A stretch of DNA of 8,084 nt from an uncultured Actinomycetes bacterium (GCA_903873565.1 CAIQOY010000267.1:1-8084), one strand, 5' to 3'; shown: positions 1 through 6,145, counted from the first letter of the stretch. Notes: generated by a model not told the origin, from the sequence alone. Made by a program: numbers and translations.

Positions 1-105
1 CAGGTGGTCAACGAGCGCGCGATCAAGAACGAGACCAAGAAGATGACGGCCGAGCAGAAGAAGGCGCTCGCCGAGGAGCTGCTCGCCGAGGCCAACCAGG
101 CCTAG
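1..105 (+). CDS. C-terminal end of an unrecognised protein (partial)
   Basis: Only the last 34 codons and the TAG stop are present; the start lies before the window. The tail is highly charged and probably helical, rich in Lys, Glu and Ala (for example KKALAEELLAEANQA at the very end), with no cysteine and no membrane segment. Codon third positions are almost all G or C, as in the other genes here, so the frame is believable. A tail like this could belong to a soluble enzyme or be the cytoplasmic end of a transporter. I do not recognise the family and assign no function. It converges with the regulator on the minus strand. Confidence 0.65.
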   Translation, partial: QVVNERAIKNETKKMTAEQKKALAEELLAEANQA

Positions 106-120
106 GCGGGACGCGCGACC

Positions 121-162
121 GGGCCCCGCGGGGCCGTCCTCCGGGGCGGCGCCGCGGGGCCC
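121..162. terminator. GC-rich inverted repeat between convergent genes
   Basis: An 11-base perfect inverted repeat pairs GGGCCCCGCGG (121-131) with CCGCGGGGCCC (152-162) around a 20-base loop. The left half also contains a 14-base palindrome of its own (122-135). There is no U-run after the stem on either strand, so this is a hairpin of the kind often found at gene ends in high-GC actinobacteria rather than a textbook intrinsic terminator. It lies between the stop of the partial plus-strand gene and the stop of the minus-strand regulator, so it could serve both. Confidence 0.5.
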
Positions 163-192
163 TTCGCATGCCCGGGGCCGTGCGCGCCGGCC

Positions 193-1317
193 CTAGACGA
201 CGATCCAGAACCCGATCGCCTGGTCCTCGTCGAGGTTCTTCCAGTCGGCGACGCCCGTGCCCTGCGCGACGAGCGCCTCGCCCTCGCGGATGACCGGCGT
301 CGAGCCGTCCGTCATCGTGACCATCAGGAGGCCCTGGCCGAGCAGCACGATCTCCGTGCCGCGCGGGTGCGCGGGCGGGGTGCCGTGGGCGCCCGGGTCG
401 AGCCGGAACTCGTAGAGCCGGAAGTCGGTCTCGCCCGAGTCGACGAGCGCCACGCGCGAGGCCCCGCCGCGGTGGGGCGCCGTGCGCCCGCGGATCCGGT
501 AGCCGGGCTCGGCCTGGCCGACGACGAGCGCGTCGAGCGAGACGCCGAGCGCCGTGGCGAGGCGCATCAGGGTCGCCACCGAGAGGCCGCGCTGGCCGCG
601 CTCGGCCTGCGAGATCGCGCTCGGCGACACGCCGGCGAGGCGGCTGATCTGCGACTGCGACAGGCCGCGCTGGAGGCGCACCTGCGCGAGCGCCGCGCCG
701 AGCCGCATCGCGTCCGAGATCTCCTGCACCTGCGGCCGCCCGTCGGGGCCCGTGCCGTAGCTGAGCGTCGCGCCCACGACGTCGAGCGGGCGCGCCTCCG
801 CCTTCGTGATCATGAGGCGGTCGTCCTCGACGCGGATCACGATCTGGGTGATCGCGCGGATCTCCTCGGCCAGCGCCTCGGGCACCCCCGTGCCGAGGGT
901 CCAGCAGGCGACGGCGCCGACGCGCAGGAGCGACGGGCAGACGCGCAGGAAGAAGCGGCGCGCGCCGTCGTCGCCGTGGCGATCCACCAGCGCCGCGAGG
1001 TCGTCGAAGACGATCAGCCCGCCGGGGCCGATCTCGCGACCGAAGGCCAGCACCTCGGCGATCGTGCGGTCGAGATCGGGGTCGGCCGCGACGATCGCGA
1101 TCGTGTCGCTCCGCGCACCCGCGGCCCGGCCCTTGGCGAAGCGGACGGCCCCGTAGCCCGCGTAGCCCTCGGCCTGGGCGAAGGCCGCGATGAAGGCCGC
1201 GGTCGCCGCCCCCTCGGAGGCCGTGCGGAAGACGATGTTGTCGCCCCAGAAGATGCCGCTGAGGACGTCGTCGAGCGCGGGGATGCCGCAGGTGGCGGTC
1301 GTCGACGGGCTCGCCAT
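193..1317 (-). CDS. XRE-family regulator with N-terminal KaiC/RecA-like domain and C-terminal cupin
   Basis: A 374-aa cytoplasmic regulator in three parts. Residues about 10-185 resemble a KaiC/RadA-type ATPase: the opening GIPALDDVLSG matches the usual KaiC start, LIVFDD (101-106) looks like a Walker B strand, and the end (VIRVEDDRLMITKAEARPL) matches the closing beta strands. The Walker A motif (GxxxxGKT) is absent; WGDNIVFRTASEG sits where it should be, so ATP binding is doubtful. Residues about 205-265 are an XRE helix-turn-helix (RLQRGLSQSQISRLAGVS, then SAISQAERG). Residues about 300-374 are a cupin sensor keeping H317 and E322 but with Arg in place of the second His of motif 1. Ligand unknown. 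It is divergent from amt, so control of amt and of itself is a natural guess. No Shine-Dalgarno is visible. An in-frame ATG at 1368 would add 17 residues, but those codons have many A/T third positions, so 1317 is preferred. Confidence 0.88.
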   Translation of the reverse strand: MASPSTTATCGIPALDDVLSGIFWGDNIVFRTASEGAATAAFIAAFAQAEGYAGYGAVRFAKGRAAGARSDTIAIVAADPDLDRTIAEVLAFGREIGPGGLIVFDDLAALVDRHGDDGARRFFLRVCPSLLRVGAVACWTLGTGVPEALAEEIRAITQIVIRVEDDRLMITKAEARPLDVVGATLSYGTGPDGRPQVQEISDAMRLGAALAQVRLQRGLSQSQISRLAGVSPSAISQAERGQRGLSVATLMRLATALGVSLDALVVGQAEPGYRIRGRTAPHRGGASRVALVDSGETDFRLYEFRLDPGAHGTPPAHPRGTEIVLLGQGLLMVTMTDGSTPVIREGEALVAQGTGVADWKNLDEDQAIGFWIVV

Positions 1318-1374
1318 CCGGACAGTCTGACGGCCCCGGCCCCGCCGTGTCGACGCACGCTCTCCCATGCAGCG

Positions 1375-1380
1375 ACAGTA
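1375..1380 (-). promoter_or_regulatory. possible -10 element of the XRE-cupin regulator
   Basis: On the minus strand TACTGT fits the actinobacterial TAnnnT -10 pattern. It lies six bases before the upstream ATG (1366-1368), so transcription would begin at or near base 1368, giving either a leaderless message or a leader of about 51 bases before the preferred ATG at 1317. No convincing -35 is seen at 17 bases. Motif match only. Confidence 0.3.
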
Positions 1381-1405
1381 ATGGGACGAACGCCCCCGGC
1401 ACAGC

Positions 1406-1451
1406 CCGGAACCCGGCAATTCCGGCGGCGGCGGGCACCATCGCTTCCGGC
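1406..1451. repeat. three TTCCGG/CCGGAA boxes between regulator and amt
   Basis: CCGGAA at 1406-1411 and TTCCGG at 1420-1425 form an inverted pair with an 8-base gap. A further TTCCGGC at 1445-1451 repeats the one at 1420-1426, 25 bases away; the ten-base contexts TTCCGGCGGC and TTCCGGCAGC differ at one position. Their location in the divergent intergenic region suggests operator half-sites, possibly for the XRE regulator, but such short GC-rich motifs can recur by chance. Confidence 0.3.
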
Positions 1452-1508
1452 AGCGGCCGATCTGACAGCAGCGGTGGCGGAAAGGCGTGCCGACCCGTCC
1501 TTTGGGCC

Positions 1509-1537
1509 TTGACCGGCCGCGGCGCGGTTGGTTCGCT
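1509..1537 (+). promoter_or_regulatory. possible amt promoter
   Basis: TTGACC (1509-1514) matches five of six bases of the -35 consensus TTGACA. At the standard 17-base spacing lies TTCGCT (1532-1537), a poor -10. If used, transcription would start near 1544, leaving a leader of about 48 bases before the amt GTG. The -35 is good and the -10 weak, so this is tentative. Confidence 0.3.
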
Positions 1538-1580
1538 CGCGGTACGGCCGCACGCTGCGGCCACCGAGCACGGGAGAGAG

Positions 1581-1586
1581 AGGAGG
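1581..1586 (+). promoter_or_regulatory. strong ribosome binding site fixing the amt start
   Basis: AGGAGG lies five bases before the GTG at 1592-1594 and is preceded by more purine-rich sequence. It selects this GTG over the later in-frame ATG at 1607 and over earlier in-frame starts in the intergenic region. Confidence 0.75.
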
Positions 1587-1591
1587 AGCGC

Positions 1592-3013
1592 GTGACGCCG
1601 ACCCTGATGCAGGCGGTCGACATCGACACCGTCAACGCGGCGCTGACCCAGGACTCGAAGGTCCTCGCCGAGCAGTTCTACTTCTTCACGGTCGCCATCA
1701 TGTGGCTGATCCACGCGGGCTTCATGTCGTACGAGGCCGGGGTGGCACGCCGCAAGAACGTGATGGCGACGGCGCTCAAGAACATCCTCACGATCGCCGT
1801 CGTGACCCCCGCCTTCTACTACTTCGGCTGGGTCATCTACGGCTGCTTCCAGCGCGGCTTCATCCCGACGGATCCCTGGGGCGACTCGGCCGAGGCGGCG
1901 TTCTGCGCCTCGACGATCCCGTGGGGCGACGCGATGGGCCCGAACCTGGCGGACAACATCACCGGCGTCTTCTGGGCGGCGTTCCTGCTGTTCTCGTGGA
2001 CGACCGGCTCGATCCTGTCCGGCGCCGTGATCGAGCGGATCCGGCTGTCGGCCTACCTGATCCTGGCCGTGGTGCTCGGCTCGATCGTCTGGATCCTCGA
2101 CGCCGCCTGGGGCTGGAGCGCGGGCGGCTGGCTGGTCACCGACTTCGGCTTCCATGACGCCATCGCGTCGGGCGTCGTGCACGGCGTGGCCGGCATCTTC
2201 ACGCTCGGGGTGCTCCTGCAGCTCGGGCCGCGGATCGGGAAGTACGACCTCAAGGGCCGCATGCGGCGCTTCCTCCCGCACAACCTGCACATGACCCTGC
2301 TCGGCCTGATGCTGATCTTCGCCGGCTTCTACGGCTTCTACGCCGCCTGCCTGGTGATCACGTCGACGGCCTTCCCGGGCTGGCTCAACATCTACCTCAA
2401 CCCGACGACCCTGTCGGCGATCACGTTCACGATCACCGTCGGCTTCGCGGGCGGGTTCATCGGCGGCTACTTCGCGAGCCGCGGCGACCCCTTCTGGACC
2501 GTCTCCGGCGGGCTCGCGGGCGTGATCAGCGTGTCCGCGGGCGCCGACGTCTACGCGCCGTCGTTGGTCTTCCTGATCTCGGCCGGCACGGCGGCGATCG
2601 TGGTCTGGGTCGGCGGCGTGATCGAGCAGAAGCTGCGGATCGACGACGCCGTCGGCGCCGTCGCCGTCCACGGCGTGGCCGGCTTCCTCGGCCTGCTCTG
2701 GGTCGGCATCTTCGCGGCCGGCTACCCGACGGGCGTGAACAACGTCCCATCGTCCTTCGAGGGCCAGCTGATCGGCATCCTGACGTTCTTCCCGCTGGCC
2801 TTCCTGCCGGGCTACGCCATCGCCTGGCTGCTCAAGAAGATGAACCTCCTGCGGGTGCCGGTGGAGGTCGAGCTGGAGGGCCTCGACGTGGCCGAGTTCG
2901 GGCAGGACTTCTACCCCGAGCACGCCCACGCCGGCGAGAAGATCATCGACGTGGACGGCACGGCGCGCAGCGCCGACGAGATCAGCCGCCAGGCCGCGAA
3001 GGGGCTGGTCTAG
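1592..3013 (+). CDS. amt: Amt/MEP-family ammonium transporter
   Basis: A 473-aa inner-membrane ammonium channel/transporter. About eleven hydrophobic segments span residues 28 to 440, followed by a cytoplasmic tail. The twin pore histidines are visible at H197 (SGVVHGVAG) and H360 (VAVHGVAGFLG), and D189, eight residues before H197, corresponds to the conserved Asp of E. coli AmtB (D160, H168). The TM3-4 stretch TTGSILSGAVIERIR and the tail motif ELEGLDVAEFG are typical of the family. The usual DxAGG signature is altered to DAIASG. Cys85 and Cys105 lie in the predicted outside loop between TM2 and TM3. The start is set by the AGGAGG site. The stop codon directly abuts the next ATG, and three small membrane proteins follow in the same operon. 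No glnK/PII gene accompanies it, which is unusual because amt is commonly paired with glnK. Confidence 0.95.
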   Translation: MTPTLMQAVDIDTVNAALTQDSKVLAEQFYFFTVAIMWLIHAGFMSYEAGVARRKNVMATALKNILTIAVVTPAFYYFGWVIYGCFQRGFIPTDPWGDSAEAAFCASTIPWGDAMGPNLADNITGVFWAAFLLFSWTTGSILSGAVIERIRLSAYLILAVVLGSIVWILDAAWGWSAGGWLVTDFGFHDAIASGVVHGVAGIFTLGVLLQLGPRIGKYDLKGRMRRFLPHNLHMTLLGLMLIFAGFYGFYAACLVITSTAFPGWLNIYLNPTTLSAITFTITVGFAGGFIGGYFASRGDPFWTVSGGLAGVISVSAGADVYAPSLVFLISAGTAAIVVWVGGVIEQKLRIDDAVGAVAVHGVAGFLGLLWVGIFAAGYPTGVNNVPSSFEGQLIGILTFFPLAFLPGYAIAWLLKKMNLLRVPVEVELEGLDVAEFGQDFYPEHAHAGEKIIDVDGTARSADEISRQAAKGLV

Positions 3014-3130
3014 ATGGACCAGCTGCTGCTCAGCCTCGGGCTGCTCGCGGTGATCGTGGCCGCGGCGGTCGTCTGGCAGGTCAAGGCAAGCGCGCGCACG
3101 CGCGACGATGAGAAGGGAGGCGCGGCGTGA
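3014..3130 (+). CDS. 38-aa single-helix membrane protein in the amt operon
   Basis: The ATG immediately follows the amt TAG with no gap; GGGG at 3001-3004, inside the end of amt, may act as ribosome binding site. The 38-residue product has one hydrophobic helix (about residues 4-22, LLLSLGLLAVIVAAAVVW), then a basic and acidic tail (QVKASARTRDDEKGG). By the positive-inside rule its C-terminus should face the cytoplasm. Its stop overlaps the next GTG by four bases (GTGA), implying translational coupling. Codon third positions are G/C-rich as in neighbouring genes. I recognise no family. Position and size recall small accessory subunits such as KdpF or CydX, which is an analogy only. Confidence 0.65.
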   Translation: MDQLLLSLGLLAVIVAAAVVWQVKASARTRDDEKGGAA

Positions 3131-3360
3131 ACACCGCACCCGATTCGGTCGACCAGAACGGGCTGACGGACGCCGTCGCCGCGTTCTTCACCTTCGGCCC
3201 GGGCTTCACGACGGGCATGTACGTCCTCACGGTCCTCGGCATCGCCCTGATGGCGCTGTCGCTGATCGCCTGGGTGCACACCGAGAACCGCCGCCTGAAC
3301 GAGGCGGCCGACCGGCTCCGCGCCGCCAACGGCGGCGCCACGAGCCCGACGGAGGGCTGA
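3127..3360 (+). CDS. 77-aa single-helix membrane protein in the amt operon
   Basis: GTG start overlapping the preceding TGA by four bases, with GGGAGG about six bases upstream inside the previous gene. The product has a polar N-terminus, an aromatic-rich stretch (AFFTFGPGF, about 19-27), one transmembrane helix (about 30-50, MYVLTVLGIALMALSLIAWV) and a charged, probably helical tail (TENRRLNEAADRLRAANG) that could form a coiled coil on the cytoplasmic side. No known domain is recognised. Its coupling to amt and the 38-aa gene makes co-translation with the transporter likely; a role as accessory subunit is an inference. Confidence 0.75.
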   Translation: MNTAPDSVDQNGLTDAVAAFFTFGPGFTTGMYVLTVLGIALMALSLIAWVHTENRRLNEAADRLRAANGGATSPTEG

Positions 3361-3363
3361 GCG

Positions 3364-3489
3364 ATGGCCAAGGGCAACCTCCCGCAGTTCACCAAGGAGC
3401 AACTCCCCCCGCGGGCGTTCGAGCTCGGGATCCTCGCGGCGGCGATCGCCTCCGCGGTGATCGCGGCGATCTGGAAGGCCGCCGGCTAG
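3364..3489 (+). CDS. 41-aa single-helix membrane protein, last gene of the amt operon
   Basis: ATG start three bases after the previous stop, with GGAGGG (3351-3356) seven bases upstream, a good ribosome binding site. The 41 residues comprise a polar N-terminus with two prolines and K2, K11, R17, then a hydrophobic helix (about 19-37, FELGILAAAIASAVIAAIW) and a very short KAAG end. The charge pattern predicts N-inside, C-outside, the reverse of the other two mini-proteins. Unrecognised. A strong hairpin 38 bases beyond the stop closes the operon. Confidence 0.65.
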   Translation: MAKGNLPQFTKEQLPPRAFELGILAAAIASAVIAAIWKAAG

Positions 3490-3526
3490 CCCCGGCGTCA
3501 CGATCCGGCACGGCCGACGGGTCGGC

Positions 3527-3553
3527 GCGGCGCTCCCCGCCCGGGGGCGCCGC
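3527..3553. terminator. strong hairpin between convergent operons
   Basis: GCGGCGC (3527-3533) pairs with GCGCCGC (3547-3553), and CCCC (3535-3538) with GGGG (3543-3546), giving an 11-bp stem with one bulged T (3534) and a GCCC loop. There is no U-tract. It sits 38 bases after the last amt-operon stop and 29 bases from the stop of the minus-strand PepSY-like gene, so it could end transcription from both sides. Confidence 0.6.
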
Positions 3554-3581
3554 CCCGGCCCGTCGTCGCGTCCGGGGCCGC

Positions 3582-3908
3582 CTACTCGGGCCCGGTCGCG
3601 TCGACGCGGTCGATCGACCCGTCGCGCCCGTCGATCAGGAGCGTCATGGCGCTGCCGTCCGCGGCCTTGACGCCGACCACCCAGGCCGGCTGGTTGCGGA
3701 TGCCCTGGCGCACGAAGCGGACCTGGTGCTCGACCACGGGGAAGCCCGCCGCCTCGGTGGCGATCGCCACCGCCTCGGCCTGGTCGACCGCGGGGGCCGG
3801 GCTGCACTGGCGCGCGCCGAGCGCGACGATGACGAGGGCCGCGATCGCGACCGGGATCACGACCCGGGCGGGCCGCATCCGGCGCGGCCCGGTCCCGCCC
3901 GCCGCCAT
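3582..3908 (-). CDS. membrane-anchored PepSY-like small protein
   Basis: A 108-aa protein with a basic N-terminus (RRMRPAR), one hydrophobic segment (about 16-32, VVIPVAIAALVIVALG) and an outside domain. That domain begins with a helix (QAEAVAIATEAAGF) and ends in beta strands, PAWVVGVKAADGSAMTLLIDGRDGSIDRV region, which follows the PepSY pattern of a strand, a DG turn and a strand ending in a D..xG turn. PepSY-like domains are found in secreted or membrane proteins, some acting as inhibitors; no partner is evident here. The ATG overlaps the TGA of the upstream 72-aa gene (ATGA), which fixes this start over the Met at residue 11. Cys35 follows ARQ, so it is not a lipobox. The PepSY assignment is moderate. 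Confidence 0.75.
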   Translation of the reverse strand: MAAGGTGPRRMRPARVVIPVAIAALVIVALGARQCSPAPAVDQAEAVAIATEAAGFPVVEHQVRFVRQGIRNQPAWVVGVKAADGSAMTLLIDGRDGSIDRVDATGPE

Positions 3909-4126
3909 CAGGTCGCCTGCCGGTCCTGCCGGCGGCGGTGGATGACCCAGGCCTTGAGCACGATCCAGCCCGGGATGTAGAGGATCAGGACGAACAGGAT
4001 CCACCAGAACACGACGATCGGCCGCAGGCCGAGGTCGCGCAGGTCGAGCCACGAGACGTAGGCCAGCACGGGCAGCGTGATCGCCAGCCACAGCGGCAGG
4101 CTCGGGAGGAACAGGAAGATCAGCAC
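3908..4126 (-). CDS. 72-aa two-helix membrane protein
   Basis: GTG start; an in-frame TAG lies five codons upstream, so no much longer version exists. Two hydrophobic helices (about residues 2-26 and 36-60) are joined by a short polar loop (DLRDLGLRP). The second helix is aromatic-rich (VVFWWILFVLILYIPGWIV), and the tail is basic (HRRRQDRQ), suggesting both ends face the cytoplasm. No Shine-Dalgarno is seen. It overlaps the PepSY-like gene by four bases, so the two are probably translated together. No family is recognised; the layout of two helices and a basic tail is common in small actinobacterial membrane proteins of unknown role. Confidence 0.75.
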   Translation of the reverse strand: MLIFLFLPSLPLWLAITLPVLAYVSWLDLRDLGLRPIVVFWWILFVLILYIPGWIVLKAWVIHRRRQDRQAT

Positions 4127-4135
4127 CGCCCGGCG

Positions 4136-4141
4136 AGTCTA
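4136..4141 (-). promoter_or_regulatory. possible -10 element for the 72-aa/PepSY pair
   Basis: TAGACT on the minus strand fits TAnnnT and ends nine bases before the GTG start, which would give a transcript with almost no leader. This agrees with the lack of a ribosome binding site. No -35 is evident. Confidence 0.3.
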
Positions 4142-4166
4142 CGGAGCGCCCGCGCCCCGCGGACGG

Positions 4167-4187
4167 CCGCCGCGGACCCCGCGGCGG
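4167..4187 (-). terminator. hairpin after formate-THF ligase
   Basis: CCGCCGCGG (4167-4175) pairs with CCGCGGCGG (4179-4187) over a three-base loop: a perfect nine-base stem, extendable by two pairs past a bulge. It lies about 64 bases after the fhs stop and before the start of the 72-aa gene on the same strand. No U-tract. It probably separates the two minus-strand units. Confidence 0.45.
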
Positions 4188-4250
4188 GCCCGCGCGCCTC
4201 CTGCTGTCCCCCGCTCCCGCTTCTGGAAGCCCTGCTTCCCGTCCGCCGGC

Positions 4251-5921
4251 CTAGAACAGGCCGACGACCGTGCCGTCCGGCGCCACGTCGATCGCGTAGG
4301 CGGCCGGATCGGCCCCGAAGCCCGGCATCTGCAGCATCTCGCCGCACAGCGGCACCAGCATGCCGGCGCCCGTGTAGGCGCGGATGTCGCGGATCGGCAC
4401 CGTGAAGCCGGTCGGGCGGTTGCGCAGCGTCGGGTCGTGGGAGAGCGACAGGTGCGACTTGGCCATGCAGATCGGGAGGTGCGCGATGCCCTCCTTCTCG
4501 AAGCGCTGGATCGCGGCCCGGGCGGCCGGGCTGAGCTCGATCCCGTCGGCGCCGTAGACCGTGGTCGCGACCTTCTCGATCTTGACCGCGACGGGGTCGG
4601 AGTCCTCGTACAGCATCCGGAAGTCCGACTCGGCCTCGGCGGCCGCGCAGACGACCTCGGCCAGCTCGGTGACGCCGTCGCCGCCGGCCCCGAAGCCGTT
4701 GTGGATCGCCGCGCCGTAGGCGCCGGCCTCGAGCGACAGCTGCTTGATCAGCTCGAGCAGCTCGGGCTCGTCGTCGGGGCGGGTGTTGATGGTGACCACC
4801 GGCTGGATGCCGAAGGCGCGCACGTTCTCGATGTGCTTGGCGAGGTTGGCCATGCCGGTCTCGACCTCGGCGCGCATCTGCGCCATGTCGGCCTTCGCCG
4901 CGTAGTCGCCGCCGCCGTGGTGGCGCAGCGCGCGCACCGTGGCCACGATCACCACGACGTGCGGGCGGAACCCGCCGACGCGGCAGACGATGTCCATGAA
5001 CTTCTCCATGCCGAGGTCGGCGGCGAAGCCGGACTCCGTGATCAGGAACTCGCCCAGCTTGAGGCCGATCCGGTCGGCGATGATCGAGTTGTTGCCGTGC
5101 GCGATGTTCGCGAAGGGGCCGGCGTGCATCAGGCACAGCTGGCCCTCGAGGGTCTGCACGATGTTCGGCTTGATCGCGTCGCGCAGGAGCACGGCCATCG
5201 AGCCGGCGGCCTTGACGTCCTCGGCGGTGACGGGGTCGCCGGCCTTCGTGTAGCCGACGGTGATCGCGCCGAGGCGGCGGCGCAGGTCGGCCATGTCGGT
5301 GGCCAGGGCGAGGATCGCCATCACCTCGGAGGCCGCCGTGATGTCGAAGCCGGACTCGGCCGGGACGCCGTTCTTCTTGCCGCCGAGGCCGGTCACGATG
5401 TTGCGCAGGGAGCGGTCGGTGACGTCGATCGCGCGGCGCCAGGTGACGCTGTCGATCGCCGGCTCGTGGCCGTGGAAGATGTGCGCGTCGACGAGGGCGG
5501 AGAGCAGGTTGTTGGCCGCGGTGATCGCGTGCACGTCGCCCGTGAAGTGGAGGTTGAGGTCCTCCATCGGCACGACCTGGGCGTAGCCGCCGCCGGCCGC
5601 ACCGCCCTTGACGCCGAAGACGGGGCCGAGCGACGGCTCGCGCAGCGCCAGCATCGCGCGGCGGCCGATCTTGCCCATGCCCTGGGTCAGGGACACCGAG
5701 GTCGTCGTCTTGCCCTCGCCCGCCGGGGTCGGCGTGATCGCGGTGACGTTGATGATCTTGGCGTCCGGGACCCCCTGCAGGCGCTCGAGGATCGAGAGGT
5801 CGACCTTGGCCTTGTAGCGGCCGTAGAGCTCGAGCTCGTCGGGCTCGATCCCGTACTCGGCGGCGATGTCGGCGATCGGGCGGAGCTCGTGCTCCTGGGC
5901 GATCTCGAGGCTGGACTTCAT
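4251..5921 (-). CDS. fhs: formate-tetrahydrofolate ligase
   Basis: A complete 556-aa enzyme, the usual length for the monofunctional bacterial family. It joins formate to tetrahydrofolate using ATP, forming 10-formyl-THF in the cytoplasm; the reaction is reversible and can make ATP when one-carbon units are oxidised. The ATP-binding loop TPAGEGKTT is at about 65-73, family signature one GVKGGAAGGGYAQV at 103-116, and signature two VATVRALRHHGG at about 326-337; conserved HFTGDVHAI and TAANN blocks follow signature one. The ATG is preceded by AGAGGAGAAG some ten bases upstream; the longer in-frame reading to about 6059 gives an Arg/Pro-rich sequence unlike the family and is rejected. It is divergent from the sarcosine-oxidase-like operon, which yields methylene-THF in the classical system, so the two probably share a one-carbon pool. 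Confidence 0.97.
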   Translation of the reverse strand: MKSSLEIAQEHELRPIADIAAEYGIEPDELELYGRYKAKVDLSILERLQGVPDAKIINVTAITPTPAGEGKTTTSVSLTQGMGKIGRRAMLALREPSLGPVFGVKGGAAGGGYAQVVPMEDLNLHFTGDVHAITAANNLLSALVDAHIFHGHEPAIDSVTWRRAIDVTDRSLRNIVTGLGGKKNGVPAESGFDITAASEVMAILALATDMADLRRRLGAITVGYTKAGDPVTAEDVKAAGSMAVLLRDAIKPNIVQTLEGQLCLMHAGPFANIAHGNNSIIADRIGLKLGEFLITESGFAADLGMEKFMDIVCRVGGFRPHVVVIVATVRALRHHGGGDYAAKADMAQMRAEVETGMANLAKHIENVRAFGIQPVVTINTRPDDEPELLELIKQLSLEAGAYGAAIHNGFGAGGDGVTELAEVVCAAAEAESDFRMLYEDSDPVAVKIEKVATTVYGADGIELSPAARAAIQRFEKEGIAHLPICMAKSHLSLSHDPTLRNRPTGFTVPIRDIRAYTGAGMLVPLCGEMLQMPGFGADPAAYAIDVAPDGTVVGLF

Positions 5922-6003
5922 GGCTTCGGGCTTCTCCTCTGGACGCTCCGGCCGCCCGCGGCGGCCATCTGCACGGGGGTGCTCGCGGGGTCGCGCAGGA
6001 CGG

Positions 6004-6071
6004 AAACTAGCCGCCCCGGCGGGTCCCCTGCGCCGGCCGCGGGCCCGCGGCGAAGGCACAGGGAGAGGCTA
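6004..6071 (-). promoter_or_regulatory. two possible -10 elements for fhs in a repeated context
   Basis: Read on the minus strand, GGCGGCTAG occurs twice (plus-strand CTAGCCGCC at 6007-6015 and 6069-6077), each forming a TAnnnT element: TAGTTT (6004-6009) and TAGCCT (6066-6071). CTAG is scarce in GC-rich genomes, so two copies in 70 bases are notable. They could be tandem fhs promoters with leaders of roughly 75 and 140 bases, or a duplicated binding site. No good -35 accompanies either. Confidence 0.3.
6036..6051. repeat. 16-base perfect palindrome
   Basis: GCCGCGGGCCCGCGGC reads the same on both strands and is centred in the fhs-soxD divergent region. It could be a dimer-binding operator; as an all-GC palindrome in a GC-rich genome it may have little meaning. 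Confidence 0.45.
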
Positions 6072-6110
6072 GCCGCCGCGTCGGGGGCCGCAAGAGGGCC
6101 GAAGGCACAG
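6051..6110. repeat. direct repeat CGAAGGCACAG, two copies
   Basis: CGAAGGCACAG occurs at 6051-6061 and 6100-6110, perfect over 11 bases and 49 bases apart, close to five turns of the helix. Both lie upstream of the predicted soxD promoter and upstream of fhs. The sequence is not simple GC-rich filler, which favours a role as duplicated regulator site. Confidence 0.5.
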
Positions 6111-6124
6111 CAAACCGGCCTTTG

Positions 6125-6145
6125 AGTGTGTATACCTTCCACAAT
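6125..6145. promoter_or_regulatory. imperfect dyad AGTGTG-N9-CACAAT
   Basis: AGTGTG (6125-6130) and CACAAT (6140-6145) are inverted with five of six positions matching. The dyad encloses GTATAC, itself palindromic (6130-6135), and is flanked by two copies of GCAAACC (6110-6116, 6153-6159). It lies just upstream of the predicted soxD -10, a position suiting an operator for an activator or repressor. The regulator is unknown. Confidence 0.35.

Noticed and set aside
1318..1368. Longer regulator starting at ATG 1368
   Set aside because: Third codon positions in the extension are often A or T, unlike the rest of the gene, and the added residues are a basic low-complexity tail. Not fully excluded because TACTGT sits at leaderless spacing before it.
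23..3139. A 1038-codon open frame on the minus strand, antisense to amt and out of frame with the regulator
   Set aside because: It translates to Arg/Asp/His/Ala-rich low-complexity sequence with no domain; it is a by-product of high-GC codon use in real genes on both strands.
3014..3489. A PII/glnK gene after amt
   Set aside because: None of the three small products has the length (about 112 aa), T-loop or fold pattern of PII; all are single-helix membrane proteins.
3801..3812. Possible lipoprotein cysteine (Cys35) in the PepSY-like protein
   Set aside because: The residues before Cys are ARQ, not a lipobox ([LVI][AST][GA]C); a membrane anchor is more likely.
3108..3980. A 290-codon plus-strand frame over the small amt-operon genes and the PepSY-like gene
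   Set aside because: It crosses a strong hairpin and gene ends on both strands and has mirror-type composition. The three small genes have starts with ribosome sites or overlaps and clear membrane helices.
4077..6125. A 682-codon open frame on the plus strand opposite fhs
   Set aside because: Fhs on the minus strand is unmistakable with all family signatures; the opposite frame has a biased Asp/Gly/His/Arg composition typical of mirror frames.
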